Source of the DNA: Rhizobium sp. CIAT894
GTDB taxonomy: Bacteria > Pseudomonadota > Alphaproteobacteria > Rhizobiales > Rhizobiaceae
DNA: 64,000 nucleotides
Reading direction: 5' to 3'
Assembly (NCBI RefSeq): GCF_000172795.2
Contig: NZ_CP020948.1
Location: 151,248 to 215,247 of the forward strand
In this document: in pieces, positions 33,489-42,594 of the stretch
How the letters are laid out: each line of letters starts with the position of its first letter
How positions within the stretch are numbered: the first letter of the stretch is position 1
Translations under genes and position numbers: made by a program
The notes under the pieces: model-generated
Told to the model about the DNA's origin: nothing
Databases searched by the model: none
What the model saw: only the letters and a program-made list of their open reading frames with translations

Positions 33489-34307
33489 ATGCGTTGGATC
33501 AACACGAGGCCGAGCCGGGGTGCGCAGCTTGCTTTGACGCTGCTGCCCTTCGTGCTGCTGATCGTCGCCTATGTTTTCGGCTCGGCGGCGCGACTGGCGG
33601 AAAACGCCAATGACAAGCTGCTGCCGGGCTTCGCAGATTTCGCCGATGCGATCAATCGCCTGGTCTTCGTCGCCGATCCGCGCACCGGCGAATACCTGCT
33701 GTGGTCCGATACGGCGGCGAGCCTGGTGCGGCTGTTTGCCGGCCTCGGCATTTCCACCGTCACCGCCCTCGTCATCGGCATGCTGATCGGCATGCTGCCG
33801 TACCTCCGGGCGCTGCTCTCCCCATTCGTCGCCGTTATCTCGATGGTGCCGCCGCTGGCGCTGCTGCCGATTCTCTTCATCGCCATGGGGCTTGGGGAAG
33901 CCTCCAAGATCGCGCTAATCGCCATCGGCGTTGCGCCGACGATGATCCGAGACCTCGCGCTGAAGGCGCTGGAACTGCCGCGCGAACAGATCGTCAAGGC
34001 TGAAACACTCGGCGGCTCCTCGTGGCAGATCGGCCTTCGCGTCGTGTTGCCGCAGATCCTGCCGCGGCTGATCACCTGTCTCCGGCTTCAGCTCGGCCCT
34101 GCCTGGCTGTTCCTGATCGCGGCAGAGGCGATCTCGTCGGATTCCGGCCTCGGTTACCGCATCTTCCTCGTGCGCCGCTACCTCTCCATGGACGTGATCT
34201 TTCCCTATGTCGTCTGGATCACCCTGCTCGCTGTGGTCATGAATTACATTCTCGATCGCATCCGCATCGCTCTCTTCCCCTGGTCGGAGCTGGAGAAGCA
34301 GGCATGA
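33489..34307 (+). CDS. ABC transporter permease of the guanidine operon
   Basis: Start at 33489 (GGAG upstream) gives 272 residues with six membrane helices and the EAA loop LALKALELPREQIVKAETLGGSSWQIGLRVVLPQILP (core: EQIVKAETLGGSSWQ). It is of the SsuC/TauC/NrtB type, the right partner for the NMT1-like binding protein. Its stop overlaps the ATPase start by 4 bp. Confidence 0.9.
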   Translation: MRWINTRPSRGAQLALTLLPFVLLIVAYVFGSAARLAENANDKLLPGFADFADAINRLVFVADPRTGEYLLWSDTAASLVRLFAGLGISTVTALVIGMLIGMLPYLRALLSPFVAVISMVPPLALLPILFIAMGLGEASKIALIAIGVAPTMIRDLALKALELPREQIVKAETLGGSSWQIGLRVVLPQILPRLITCLRLQLGPAWLFLIAAEAISSDSGLGYRIFLVRRYLSMDVIFPYVVWITLLAVVMNYILDRIRIALFPWSELEKQA

Positions 34308-35134
34308 GCGAGTTGGTGATCGAAAGGGTCTGGAAGGAATATGGCGACCAGATCGTGCTTGAGAACGTGTCGCTGACCGTCGCCTCGCGCGCCTTCGTCG
34401 CCCTTGTCGGCCCGTCCGGCTGCGGCAAGACGACCTTCCTGCGCATGCTGCTTGGCCAGGAGCGACCGACGCGGGGCACTATACGGCTTGACGGTGAACC
34501 GTTGCCGCTCGAGCCAGGGCCGGATCGCGGCGTCGTTTTCCAACGCTACTCCGTCTTCCCGCATCTGACCGTGCTCGGCAATGTGCTGCTCGGCCGCGAA
34601 TTTTCCGCGGCGCGCTACAAGGCAAAGCTTTTCGGCGCTACCCGCCGCAGCGCGGTCGACGAGGCGCGGCGGTTGATCGGCGAAGTCGGCCTTGCCGGCG
34701 CCGAGGATAAATACCCGGCACAGCTTTCCGGTGGCATGCAGCAGCGCCTGGCGCTGGCGCAGGCGCTCATCATGAAGCCGAAAGTGCTGTTGCTCGACGA
34801 GCCATTCGGGGCGCTCGACCCCGGCATTCGCGCCGAAATCCATACCTTGATGAAACGGCTCTGGCACGAAACGCAGATGACCGTCGTCATGGTGACGCAC
34901 GACATGCGCGAGGCCTTCACGCTGGCGACGCGGGTCGTCGCCTTCGAGCGCCGGCGTGACCGCCCGGAGGAGAAGGAGCGCTACGGCGCGACCATCACCA
35001 AGGACATTTCCATCTGGCCGCCCCGGCTTGCCGGTGCGCCGTCCATCTTCAGCCCCGACCGGGACGGCCCGGTCATTTCTCTGGGCCATCGTCGGGACGA
35101 CCCGGCTTCCAGTCCGTCAGGAGAAAAACCATGA
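34304..35134 (+). CDS. ABC transporter ATP-binding protein of the guanidine operon
   Basis: A 276-residue ATPase of the SsuB/TauB/NrtD type: Walker A GPSGCGKTT, signature LSGGMQQRLALAQA, Walker B VLLLDEPFGALD, H-loop VMVTHDM. The ATG at 34304 overlaps the permease stop. The C terminus extends about 50 residues beyond the ATPase core and overlaps the next gene by 4 bp. It energises guanidine uptake (inference from the operon). Confidence 0.9.
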   Translation: MSELVIERVWKEYGDQIVLENVSLTVASRAFVALVGPSGCGKTTFLRMLLGQERPTRGTIRLDGEPLPLEPGPDRGVVFQRYSVFPHLTVLGNVLLGREFSAARYKAKLFGATRRSAVDEARRLIGEVGLAGAEDKYPAQLSGGMQQRLALAQALIMKPKVLLLDEPFGALDPGIRAEIHTLMKRLWHETQMTVVMVTHDMREAFTLATRVVAFERRRDRPEEKERYGATITKDISIWPPRLAGAPSIFSPDRDGPVISLGHRRDDPASSPSGEKP

Positions 35135-35952
35135 TGCATGTCAGGCGTTCGCCCGAAGAAATATCAGCCAACCGGCAGCGTTACGAGGAAGATCAGAAGA
35201 AGGGGCTGGAATTCGCGCCGAAGGCTCTGCCGGCGCCGAGCCCCCTGCCCGCTCCCGCCATCGATGCCGCGGCGATCATCCACCAGGAAACCATCCCAGG
35301 CGGCTGGTACTGGTCGACCGCGCTGAAGCGCGGCGAGGCGCTCCGCATCGATCAGGGCGACGGCGGATCGACCGTGGCGCTCGTCGCCTGGAACGCCGCT
35401 GACACGAGCGAGCGGCTCAATCTCGTCGATACGGTCAAGGTTCAGTGGACGACCGCCCTCGGCAAGGGACGCGTCATCTTCTCGGATATGGGCCGCGTGA
35501 TGTTTTCGCTGATCGAGGACAGTCCCGGTGCTCATGACTGCCTGATGGGCGGCTCGACAGCGGCCTCGAACGCCGTAAAATATCCTGGCGTCAAAACCCG
35601 CAACACCCGCGACAATCTCGTGCTCGTCGCCGGCAAGCTCGGTCTCACCAGGCGTGATATCCCGGCGATCCTCAATCTCTTCGCTCCTGTCCGCGTCGAC
35701 GATGATGGTGGCTTCCACTGGCGCGGCAAGCTTTCCAACAGCGGCGATTACGCCGAACTGCGCGCCGAAATGGACATGATCGTCGGCTTTTCCAATTGCC
35801 CGCATCCGCTCGATCCAGATCCGGTCTATGCGCCGAAGCCGATCATCGTGACGCGCTTTCGCGCAGCCGCACCCGCCGTCGACGATCTCGCGCGCACGGC
35901 GACCGCCGAAGCCCTTCGCGGCTTCGAGAACAACGCCGCGATGCTGGCCTGA
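35131..35952 (+). CDS. DUF1989 protein, probable carboxyguanidine deiminase subunit (urea-carboxylase-associated protein 1)
   Basis: A 273-residue protein of the urea-carboxylase-associated (DUF1989) family: GGWYWSTALKRGEALRI, DCLMGGSTAASNAVKY, TRNTRDNLVLVAGKLGL and FSNCPHPLDP. In guanidine-degrading bacteria two such proteins form carboxyguanidine deiminase (CgdA/CgdB), which removes ammonia from carboxyguanidine to give allophanate. Start overlaps the ATPase stop; the second subunit follows at once. I do not assign which of the pair is CgdA or CgdB. Confidence 0.87.
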   Translation: MMHVRRSPEEISANRQRYEEDQKKGLEFAPKALPAPSPLPAPAIDAAAIIHQETIPGGWYWSTALKRGEALRIDQGDGGSTVALVAWNAADTSERLNLVDTVKVQWTTALGKGRVIFSDMGRVMFSLIEDSPGAHDCLMGGSTAASNAVKYPGVKTRNTRDNLVLVAGKLGLTRRDIPAILNLFAPVRVDDDGGFHWRGKLSNSGDYAELRAEMDMIVGFSNCPHPLDPDPVYAPKPIIVTRFRAAAPAVDDLARTATAEALRGFENNAAMLA

Positions 35953-35964
35953 GGAGGGATGACG

Positions 35965-36615
35965 ATGACCGATTTCATCAAGACTTCAGCTTCACGCAGC
36001 CTCGAAAACGCCGTGCAGGATCATTTCATCCCGGCCGAAGCGCCGTGGTCCGGCATCGTGCGCAAGGGGCAGACGATCCGCATCGAAGACAGCTACGGCC
36101 AGCAGGCGATCGACACGCTGTTTTATCGCGCCGATGATTTTGCCGAGCGCTATTCCAACCAGGACACGATGCGGGCGCAGGGTGGCGCCTATATCGGCGT
36201 CGGCACGAAGATCATTTCGAACGAGGGCAACGTCATGCTTGTCATGACGGCCGACAGCTGCGGCCGCCATGATACCTCCGCCGGCGCCTGCTCGTGCGAA
36301 AGCAACACGGTGCGCTTCGGCCACGGCACGAAATACCTGCATGCCTGCCGCGACAATTTCGTGCTCGAGGTGACTAGGCACGGCATGAGCAAGCGCGACA
36401 TCGTGCCGAACATCAATTTCTTCATGAATGTCCCGATCAAGCCGAATGGCGAGATGACCATCGTCGACGGCATTTCCGCGCCCGGCGACTATGTCGAACT
36501 GACGGCTGAAATGGACGTGCTCTGCGTCATCTCCAACTGCCCGCAGGTCAACAATCCCTGCAACGGCTTCGATCCGACACCGATCCGGGTGCTGATCTGG
36601 GACGGCGAGGACTGA
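35965..36615 (+). CDS. DUF1989 protein, probable carboxyguanidine deiminase subunit (urea-carboxylase-associated protein 2)
   Basis: A DUF1989 family protein of 216 residues from ATG 35965, preferred over ATG 35959 because AGGAGG is 7 nt upstream. Motifs: YGQQAIDTLFY, DSCGRHDTSAGACSCESN with Cys and His residues suited to metal binding, and VISNCPQVNNPCNGFDPTPI. It pairs with the preceding gene product as carboxyguanidine deiminase. It lies 3 bp before the carboxylase gene. Confidence 0.87.
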   Translation: MTDFIKTSASRSLENAVQDHFIPAEAPWSGIVRKGQTIRIEDSYGQQAIDTLFYRADDFAERYSNQDTMRAQGGAYIGVGTKIISNEGNVMLVMTADSCGRHDTSAGACSCESNTVRFGHGTKYLHACRDNFVLEVTRHGMSKRDIVPNINFFMNVPIKPNGEMTIVDGISAPGDYVELTAEMDVLCVISNCPQVNNPCNGFDPTPIRVLIWDGED

Positions 36616-36618
36616 TCG

Positions 36619-39600
36619 ATGTTCGCCAAGGTTCTCATCGCCAATCGCGGCGAAATCGCCGTCCGGGTGATCCGGACATTGAGGAGGATGGGCATCGCCT
36701 CGGTTGCCGTCTATTCCGATGCCGATCGCTTCTCGAAGCCGGCGCTGCTCGCCGACGAGGCCGTGCGCCTCGGCCCGGCGCCCGCTGGAGAAAGCTATCT
36801 CAACGTCGATGCCGTCATCGCCGCCTGCAAGGCGACCGGTGCCGAGGCCGTGCATCCGGGCTACGGCTTCCTCTCGGAAAATATCGGCTTTGCCGAGCGG
36901 CTCGCCGCGGAAGGCATCGCCTTCATCGGTCCGCGGCCGGAGCATCTGTCGGCTTTCGGCCTGAAGCATACTGCGCGTGAATTGGCAAAAGCGAGCGGCG
37001 TGCCGCTGCTGCCGGGCACCGATCTGCTGCGAAGCGTCGAAGAGGCGCTCCTGGCCGCCGAGACCGTCGGTTATCCCGTCATGCTGAAAAGCACGGCGGG
37101 CGGCGGTGGTATCGGCATGCAGCTCTGTGCCGACGCGGCCGGTCTCAAGGCCTCTTTCGAAAGCGTGCAGCGGACGGCGCGAGCCAGCTTCGGCGATGCG
37201 CGTGTCTACATCGAGCGTTTCGTTGCCGAAGCCCGCCATGTCGAGGTGCAGATCTTCGGCGACGGCAAGGGCAGAGTGATCGCGCTCGGAGAGCGCGACT
37301 GCTCGCTGCAGAGGCGAAACCAGAAGGTGGTCGAGGAAACGCCTGCCCCTGGCCTGTCGGCGGAAACACGGGCACGGCTGCACAAGGCGGCGGTCGATTT
37401 GGGAGCTTCGGTCTCCTATGAATCGGCCGGCACCGTCGAATTCATCTATGATCCCCAGCGCGAGGAATCCTATTTCCTCGAGGTCAATACCCGCCTCCAG
37501 GTCGAGCATCCCGTCACCGAAGCCGTCTTCGGCATCGATCTCGTCGAGTGGATGATCCGGCAGGCGGCGGGCGAGGACGTGCTGTCGGGCGCGAGCGACC
37601 TGACGCCTACAGGTGCGGCGATCGAAATGCGCATCTATGCCGAGATGCCGCATGCCGATTTCCGCCCGAGCGCCGGCCTGCTGACCGAGGTCGTCTTTCC
37701 CGGCGATGCCCGTATTGACGGCTGGATCGAGACGGGAACCGAGGTGACGCCCTTCTACGACCCGATGATTGCCAAGCTGATCGTGGCGGCGGAGGACCGG
37801 CCGGCGGCGATCGAGAAGCTGAAGGCAGCGCTTGCCGCGACAGCGATTTCAGGCATCGAAACCAATCTCGATTATCTCAGGGCGATCGCCGCTTCCGAAC
37901 TGCTTGCCGGCGGCAAGGTGGCGACGACGGCGCTGCGCGACTTCGCCTTCGTTCCCGATATCGTCGAGGTTATCGCACCCGGCGCGCAATCGAGCATTCA
38001 GGAGCTGCCGGGCCGGCTCGGCCTGTGGCATGTCGGCGTGCCGCCGAGCGGGCCGATGGACGAGCGCTCCTTCCGCCATGCCAACCGGCTGGTCGGTAAT
38101 GCCGATGAGACGGCCGCGCTGGAACTGACGGTTTCCGGTCCGACGCTGCGATTTTATGCCGACCAGACGATCGCCCTTGCCGGGGCGCGGATGGCGATGA
38201 CATGCGATGGGATCAGGCTTCCCCACGACGAGCCGGTCCTGATCCAGGCCGGTCAGGTGCTGTCGGTCGGTGCGATCGAAGGACCGGGGCAGCGCGCCTA
38301 TCTTGCCGCTGCCGGCGGTTTTGCCGCGCCCGTCGTGCTCGGTTCGCGGGCGACTTTCGGCCTTGGCCAATTCGGCGGCAACGCCACCGGCACGCTGAAG
38401 ACGGGGCATGTGCTGCATTTCGCCCGGCAGGCGCCGGTGCAACCGGCCAAACCTGCATCCGAGCCGGCGGCCTTGTCCCGAGAATGGGATGTCGGCGTCG
38501 TCTACGGTCCGCATGGCGCACCGGATTTCTTTCAGAATGGTGATATCGAGACGCTGTTCTCCGCAACTTACGAAGTGCATTTCAACAGCGCCCGCACCGG
38601 GGTGCGCCTCATCGGCCCCGCCCCGATTTGGGCACGCCGTGACGGTGGCGAGGCGGGGCTTCACCCGTCCAACCTGCACGACAATGCCTATGCGATCGGA
38701 GCGATCGATTTCACCGGCGATATGCCGATCATCCTCGGGCCCGACGGTCCGAGCCTTGGCGGTTTCGTCTGCCCGGCGGTGATTGCGCGTGACGAGCAAT
38801 GGAAGATGGGGCAGTTCAAGCCGGGCGACCGTATCCGTTTTCATGCCGTGGCCCGGCCGCAAGATCCGGTCGCCGGCCCGGCGGTGCGACGGGCCGCGGA
38901 AGAGACGGGTTCGCCGATCGTCGGCGTCAGCAATGACGGCCCGGTCCCGGTCGTCTATCGCCGCCAGGGCGACGACAATCTGCTCGTCGAATATGGGCCG
39001 ATGACACTCGACATCGCGCTCCGTCTGCGGGTTCATCTGCTGATGCAGGCCGTCGCCGAGGCCCGCTTGCCCGGGATCGTCGATCTCACGCCAGGCATCC
39101 GCTCGCTGCAGATCCATTATGACGGCACGCAGCTGACGCGTCGGCGTCTGCTCGGGCTACTCGCCGAGATCGAGACGACGCTGCCGGCGGCACAGGATGT
39201 CAAGGTGCCGAGCCGGATCGTGCATCTGCCGCTCTCGTGGAACGATCCGGATGCGGAGCTTGCCATGCGCAAGTATCAGGAACTCGTCCGCCCAAATGCC
39301 CCCTGGTGCCCCGATAACATCGAGTTCATCCGCCGCATCAACGGTCTTCCCGACGAACAGGCCGTCCGCGATATCGTCTTCGATGCGAGCTACTTCGTTC
39401 TGGGTCTCGGCGATGTCTATCTCGGCGCTCCGGTTGCGACCCCGATCGACCCGCGCCATCGGCTCGTCACCACCAAATACAATCCCGCCCGCACCTGGAC
39501 GCCGGAAAACGCGGTCGGCATCGGCGGGGCCTATATGTGCATCTACGGCATGGAGGGCCCGGGCGGCTATCAGCTCTTCGGCCGCACCATCCAGGTGTGG

Positions 39601-40158
39601 AACACCTGGCGGGAAACGCCGGCCTTTGCCAGAGGCAAGCCCTGGCTCCTGAACTTCTTCGACCAGATCCGCTTCTTCCCGGTCAGCAATCAGGAGCTGA
39701 CGGAGGCGCGTGCGGCCTTCCCGCATGGCGGCTATCCTGTCAGGATCGAAGAGACCGAATTCTCCTATGCCACCTATGATGAGGAGCTGCAGGCGAATGC
39801 GGCATCCATCGGCCGCTTCAAGGCGACGCAGCAGGCGGCCTTCGATGCCGAACGCCAGCACTGGAAGGAGGCCGGGCTTGACAGCTTCGTCGCCGATGAA
39901 GGCACGAGCGAGGATCCGGACGCGGATATTCCAGACGGATGCTTCGGCGTTGCCAGCGCCGTGCCCGGCAATATCTGGAAATTGCTGGTCGAGCCGGGCG
40001 CCCCGGTTGCGGCCGGCGACACGCTTGCCATCATCGAATCGATGAAAATGGAAATCAACGTCACCGCCCATGCGGCAGGCCGCGTCCGCGACCTGCGCGC
40101 CGGGCCGGGGAGAAACGTCAAAGCCGGCGATATCATTGTCGTCCTGGAGGAATGCTGA
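36619..40158 (+). CDS. Guanidine/urea carboxylase, biotin dependent
   Basis: A 1179-residue multidomain enzyme. Residues 1-450 are biotin carboxylase (KSTAGGGGIGMQ, ERDCSLQRRNQKVVEE, EVNTRLQVEHPVTE). About 453-770 is the KipA/AHS2-type carboxyltransferase half (SSIQELPGRLGLWHVGVPPSG). About 770-1000 is the KipI/AHS1-type half (GVSNDGPVPVVYRRQGDD). A biotinyl domain at the C terminus has ESMKME with the biotin-accepting Lys1143. It carboxylates guanidine (or urea) using ATP and bicarbonate. The guanidine riboswitch and the deiminase pair favour guanidine as the true substrate. Length is normal for the bacterial enzyme without fused allophanate hydrolase. Confidence 0.92.
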   Translation: MFAKVLIANRGEIAVRVIRTLRRMGIASVAVYSDADRFSKPALLADEAVRLGPAPAGESYLNVDAVIAACKATGAEAVHPGYGFLSENIGFAERLAAEGIAFIGPRPEHLSAFGLKHTARELAKASGVPLLPGTDLLRSVEEALLAAETVGYPVMLKSTAGGGGIGMQLCADAAGLKASFESVQRTARASFGDARVYIERFVAEARHVEVQIFGDGKGRVIALGERDCSLQRRNQKVVEETPAPGLSAETRARLHKAAVDLGASVSYESAGTVEFIYDPQREESYFLEVNTRLQVEHPVTEAVFGIDLVEWMIRQAAGEDVLSGASDLTPTGAAIEMRIYAEMPHADFRPSAGLLTEVVFPGDARIDGWIETGTEVTPFYDPMIAKLIVAAEDRPAAIEKLKAALAATAISGIETNLDYLRAIAASELLAGGKVATTALRDFAFVPDIVEVIAPGAQSSIQELPGRLGLWHVGVPPSGPMDERSFRHANRLVGNADETAALELTVSGPTLRFYADQTIALAGARMAMTCDGIRLPHDEPVLIQAGQVLSVGAIEGPGQRAYLAAAGGFAAPVVLGSRATFGLGQFGGNATGTLKTGHVLHFARQAPVQPAKPASEPAALSREWDVGVVYGPHGAPDFFQNGDIETLFSATYEVHFNSARTGVRLIGPAPIWARRDGGEAGLHPSNLHDNAYAIGAIDFTGDMPIILGPDGPSLGGFVCPAVIARDEQWKMGQFKPGDRIRFHAVARPQDPVAGPAVRRAAEETGSPIVGVSNDGPVPVVYRRQGDDNLLVEYGPMTLDIALRLRVHLLMQAVAEARLPGIVDLTPGIRSLQIHYDGTQLTRRRLLGLLAEIETTLPAAQDVKVPSRIVHLPLSWNDPDAELAMRKYQELVRPNAPWCPDNIEFIRRINGLPDEQAVRDIVFDASYFVLGLGDVYLGAPVATPIDPRHRLVTTKYNPARTWTPENAVGIGGAYMCIYGMEGPGGYQLFGRTIQVWNTWRETPAFARGKPWLLNFFDQIRFFPVSNQELTEARAAFPHGGYPVRIEETEFSYATYDEELQANAASIGRFKATQQAAFDAERQHWKEAGLDSFVADEGTSEDPDADIPDGCFGVASAVPGNIWKLLVEPGAPVAAGDTLAIIESMKMEINVTAHAAGRVRDLRAGPGRNVKAGDIIVVLEEC

Positions 40159-40160
40159 AC

Positions 40161-41966
40161 ATGCTGCCGACCATTCTCGACCTCTCAAGCCTCCGTGCCG
40201 CCTATCGCTCCGGCCTGACGCCGCTCGACATCGTCGAAGAGGTGATTGCCCGCCGCGCCGCCTCGGAAGATCCGGCAATCTTCATTAGCCCGGTGCCGGA
40301 CGACGAGTTGCGCTCTGCCGCTAAAGCCCTGATGGCGCGCGCGCCTGAGGCAAACAGCCTGCCGCTCTGGGGCGTGCCGTTCGCGGTGAAAGACAATATC
40401 GATGCCGCCGGCCTGCCGACGACCGCCGCATGCCCGGCCTATGAATATCGGCCGGACGTCGATTCCACCGTCGTTGCCAGATTGAAGGCAGCCGGCGCCA
40501 TCGTGATCGGCAAAACCAATCTCGACCAGTTCGCGACCGGCCTCAACGGCACGCGCTCGCCCTATGGGGCGCCACGTTCGGTCTTCGATAAGGCCTATAT
40601 ATCCGGCGGCTCGAGCTCGGGCTCGGCGGTCACGGTTGCCTCCGGCCTCGCCGCCTTCGCGCTCGGCACGGATACGGCGGGCTCCGGCCGCGTGCCGGCC
40701 GCTTTCAACAATCTGGTCGGCATCAAGCCGACGCCGGGGCTTCTCCCGAATACCGGCGCCATTCCGGCCTGCAGGAGTGTCGACTGCATCACGATCTTCG
40801 CGCCGACCGTCGGCGACGGCATTGTGATCCGCAAGGTTGCCGAGGGGTTTGACGCTGCCGATCCTTTCTCGCGTCGAGCCAAGCCGGCGACGCTGCCGGT
40901 GTCGGGGTTGCGCATCGGCGTCCTGACCGGCGCGGAACGGGAGTTCTTCGGCGATAGGGAGGTGGAGGCGCTTTACGACCAGGCGATCGAGCGGGCCAGA
41001 GCGCTCGGCGCGACCATCGTGGCTTTCGACTACGTACCTTTCCGTGAGGCCGCCACCCTCCTTTACGACGGGCCGTGGGTCGCCGAACGCCTGGCGGCGG
41101 TCGAGGACTTCCTCGCCACGAATGCGGCCGATTTCGACCCGACGGTGCGGGGGATTATCGAGGGCGCCAGGGGCAAATCAGCGGTCGATGCCTTCAATGG
41201 CCGATATCGGCTGGAAGAACTGCGCCGAAAAACCGAGACCGAATGGGAAAAGGCAGACGTGCTTCTGCTGCCGACCGCGCCGACCACTTATACGGTCGCA
41301 GACATGCTGGCCGATCCCGTTGTGCTCAACGGTCGTCTCGGCCGCTACACCAATTTCGTCAACCTGCTCGATTGCGCGGCGATTGCCGTTCCGGCCGGCT
41401 TCGGAAAGAGTGGCTTGCCGGGCGGCATTACCGTGATCGCGCCTGCTTTCACCGACGATGCGCTGGCGCCGCTTGCCGATGCGCTGCATCGCGCAGCCGC
41501 CGCCGGCATGGGCATCGACCGGCAGGCGGCAGTTCCTGAGGCGAGCCGCGTTGCGGCCGTCGATGACGGCTTCGTCGAAATCGTCGTCGTCGGCGCGCAT
41601 CTGACCGGCATGCCGCTCAATCACGAATTAACCGGCGTCGGCGCCCGGTTGGTCAAAACCTGCAGCACATCAGGCGAATACCGTCTCTTTGTGCTGCCGG
41701 ATACGGTGCCGCCGAAGCCAGGCCTCATCCGCGAACCTGGCCACAAGGGCGCCGGACTGGAGGTTGAGGTCTGGGCATTGCCGGCCGATGCCTTCGGGCG
41801 CTTTGTCCAAAAGATCCCGGCGCCGCTCGGCATCGGAAAGGTGGTGCTTGACGACGGCACGAGTGTTTCCGGTTTTCTCTGCGAGGCACATGCGGTGAAC
41901 GGCGCCGAAGACATCACCTCGCTCGGCGGCTGGCGGAGCTATATCAGCGCCAGATTGGCGAGCTGA
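40161..41966 (+). CDS. atzF: Allophanate hydrolase
   Basis: From ATG 40161 (GGAGG 10 nt upstream; ATG 40152 is also in frame), 601 residues. The amidase-signature domain (1-450) has the Ser-cisSer-Lys triad region: AVKDNIDAAG with the Lys, and SGGSSSGSAVTVASGL with the Ser residues. The C-terminal 130 residues (VVVGAHLTGMPLNHEL onward) form the allophanate-hydrolase-specific domain. It hydrolyses allophanate to CO2 and ammonia, the last step of guanidine degradation in this operon. The start is within 3 bp of the carboxylase stop. Confidence 0.92.
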   Translation: MLPTILDLSSLRAAYRSGLTPLDIVEEVIARRAASEDPAIFISPVPDDELRSAAKALMARAPEANSLPLWGVPFAVKDNIDAAGLPTTAACPAYEYRPDVDSTVVARLKAAGAIVIGKTNLDQFATGLNGTRSPYGAPRSVFDKAYISGGSSSGSAVTVASGLAAFALGTDTAGSGRVPAAFNNLVGIKPTPGLLPNTGAIPACRSVDCITIFAPTVGDGIVIRKVAEGFDAADPFSRRAKPATLPVSGLRIGVLTGAEREFFGDREVEALYDQAIERARALGATIVAFDYVPFREAATLLYDGPWVAERLAAVEDFLATNAADFDPTVRGIIEGARGKSAVDAFNGRYRLEELRRKTETEWEKADVLLLPTAPTTYTVADMLADPVVLNGRLGRYTNFVNLLDCAAIAVPAGFGKSGLPGGITVIAPAFTDDALAPLADALHRAAAAGMGIDRQAAVPEASRVAAVDDGFVEIVVVGAHLTGMPLNHELTGVGARLVKTCSTSGEYRLFVLPDTVPPKPGLIREPGHKGAGLEVEVWALPADAFGRFVQKIPAPLGIGKVVLDDGTSVSGFLCEAHAVNGAEDITSLGGWRSYISARLAS

Positions 41967-41982
41967 GCGTGAGGAGCGAAAA

Positions 41983-42072
41983 ATGGCGGCGATGTTCAAG
42001 CAGCTGGTTGCGCTTCTCCTGGCGGGGCTGATCGCGCGAACCAGGGCGATCGGCAGGCCGGGCCAACGGTGA
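41983..42072 (+). CDS. Possible small hydrophobic peptide
   Basis: A 29-codon frame with a good ribosome site (GAGGAG, 6 nt spacing), 16 bp after the allophanate hydrolase stop. The product MAAMFKQLVALLLAGLIART has one short hydrophobic stretch followed by a basic tail. It could be translated as the last gene of the guanidine operon, or be chance. No family recognised. Confidence 0.25.
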   Translation: MAAMFKQLVALLLAGLIARTRAIGRPGQR

Positions 42073-42079
42073 CGGCTTA

Positions 42080-42183
42080 ATGCATGTCGCTCGGAGGTGT
42101 GCAGCGGTTCCCGGGATAACGACATGCATCAAAACAAAGAGCTGAAGCGCGTCACATGGATCAAGTGTAATGCGACGCGCTTT
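42080..42183. repeat. RIME-like composite palindromic repeat, copy 4
   Basis: Module TGCATGTCG...CGACATGCA (42081-42128) is followed by AAGCGCGTC...GACGCGCTT (42145-42182). It corresponds to copy 1 at 10869 read in the opposite orientation, though it is more diverged. Its outer end overlaps the TAA stop of the VOC gene at 42182-42184. Confidence 0.55.
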
Positions 42184-42577
42184 AGCGCTTTTCGGCGAGC
42201 TCGATCTGAATGCCGTCGGGATCGCGCAGGAAGGCCACCTTGTGCAGAACCTCGGCGTTAACTGCCAGGCGCGGCCGCTCCTTGATCTCGACACCGGCCT
42301 TTTCCAGCCGGGCGAAGGTCTCATCGACACTGTCGAACAGGAAGGTCAGATGGCGCAGGCCGGCCGTAGCCTCCGGCACATCGACAGCCCTTGCCGCACC
42401 GCCCGCCGGCGCGACGATTTCGAGCATGCCGCCGCCGGCATCGAGAAAGGCGATCTCCCCGCCGTCGGCCATGACCTTGCGCAGATGCAGGCTGAGGCCG
42501 AGCAGACCGCAGTAGAAATCAACCGTGCGGTCCATGTCGCTGACCGTCATGCCGACATGCTCGAAGGATTTCAGCAT
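42182..42577 (-). CDS. VOC family protein (glyoxalase/epimerase-like)
   Basis: A 131-residue single VOC module pair: FEHVGMTVSDMDRTVDFYCGLLGL at the N terminus, GLRHLTFLFDSVDETFARLEKAGVE centrally, and FLRDPDGIQIELAE with the metal-binding Glu at the end. The His in FEHVG and in LRHL, with Glu residues, are the usual metal ligands. Family members are glyoxalases, epimerases or dioxygenases acting in the cytoplasm. It is the third gene of a minus-strand unit with two Gfo/Idh/MocA dehydrogenases, suggesting sugar or sugar-acid metabolism. Confidence 0.87.
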   Translation of the reverse strand: MLKSFEHVGMTVSDMDRTVDFYCGLLGLSLHLRKVMADGGEIAFLDAGGGMLEIVAPAGGAARAVDVPEATAGLRHLTFLFDSVDETFARLEKAGVEIKERPRLAVNAEVLHKVAFLRDPDGIQIELAEKR

Positions 42578-42594
42578 GGAGCGCCCTTCCCTAT

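Noticed and set aside
35992..37653. 553-codon minus-strand open frame
   Set aside because: Antisense to a DUF1989 gene and the biotin carboxylase domain of the carboxylase; compositional shadow.
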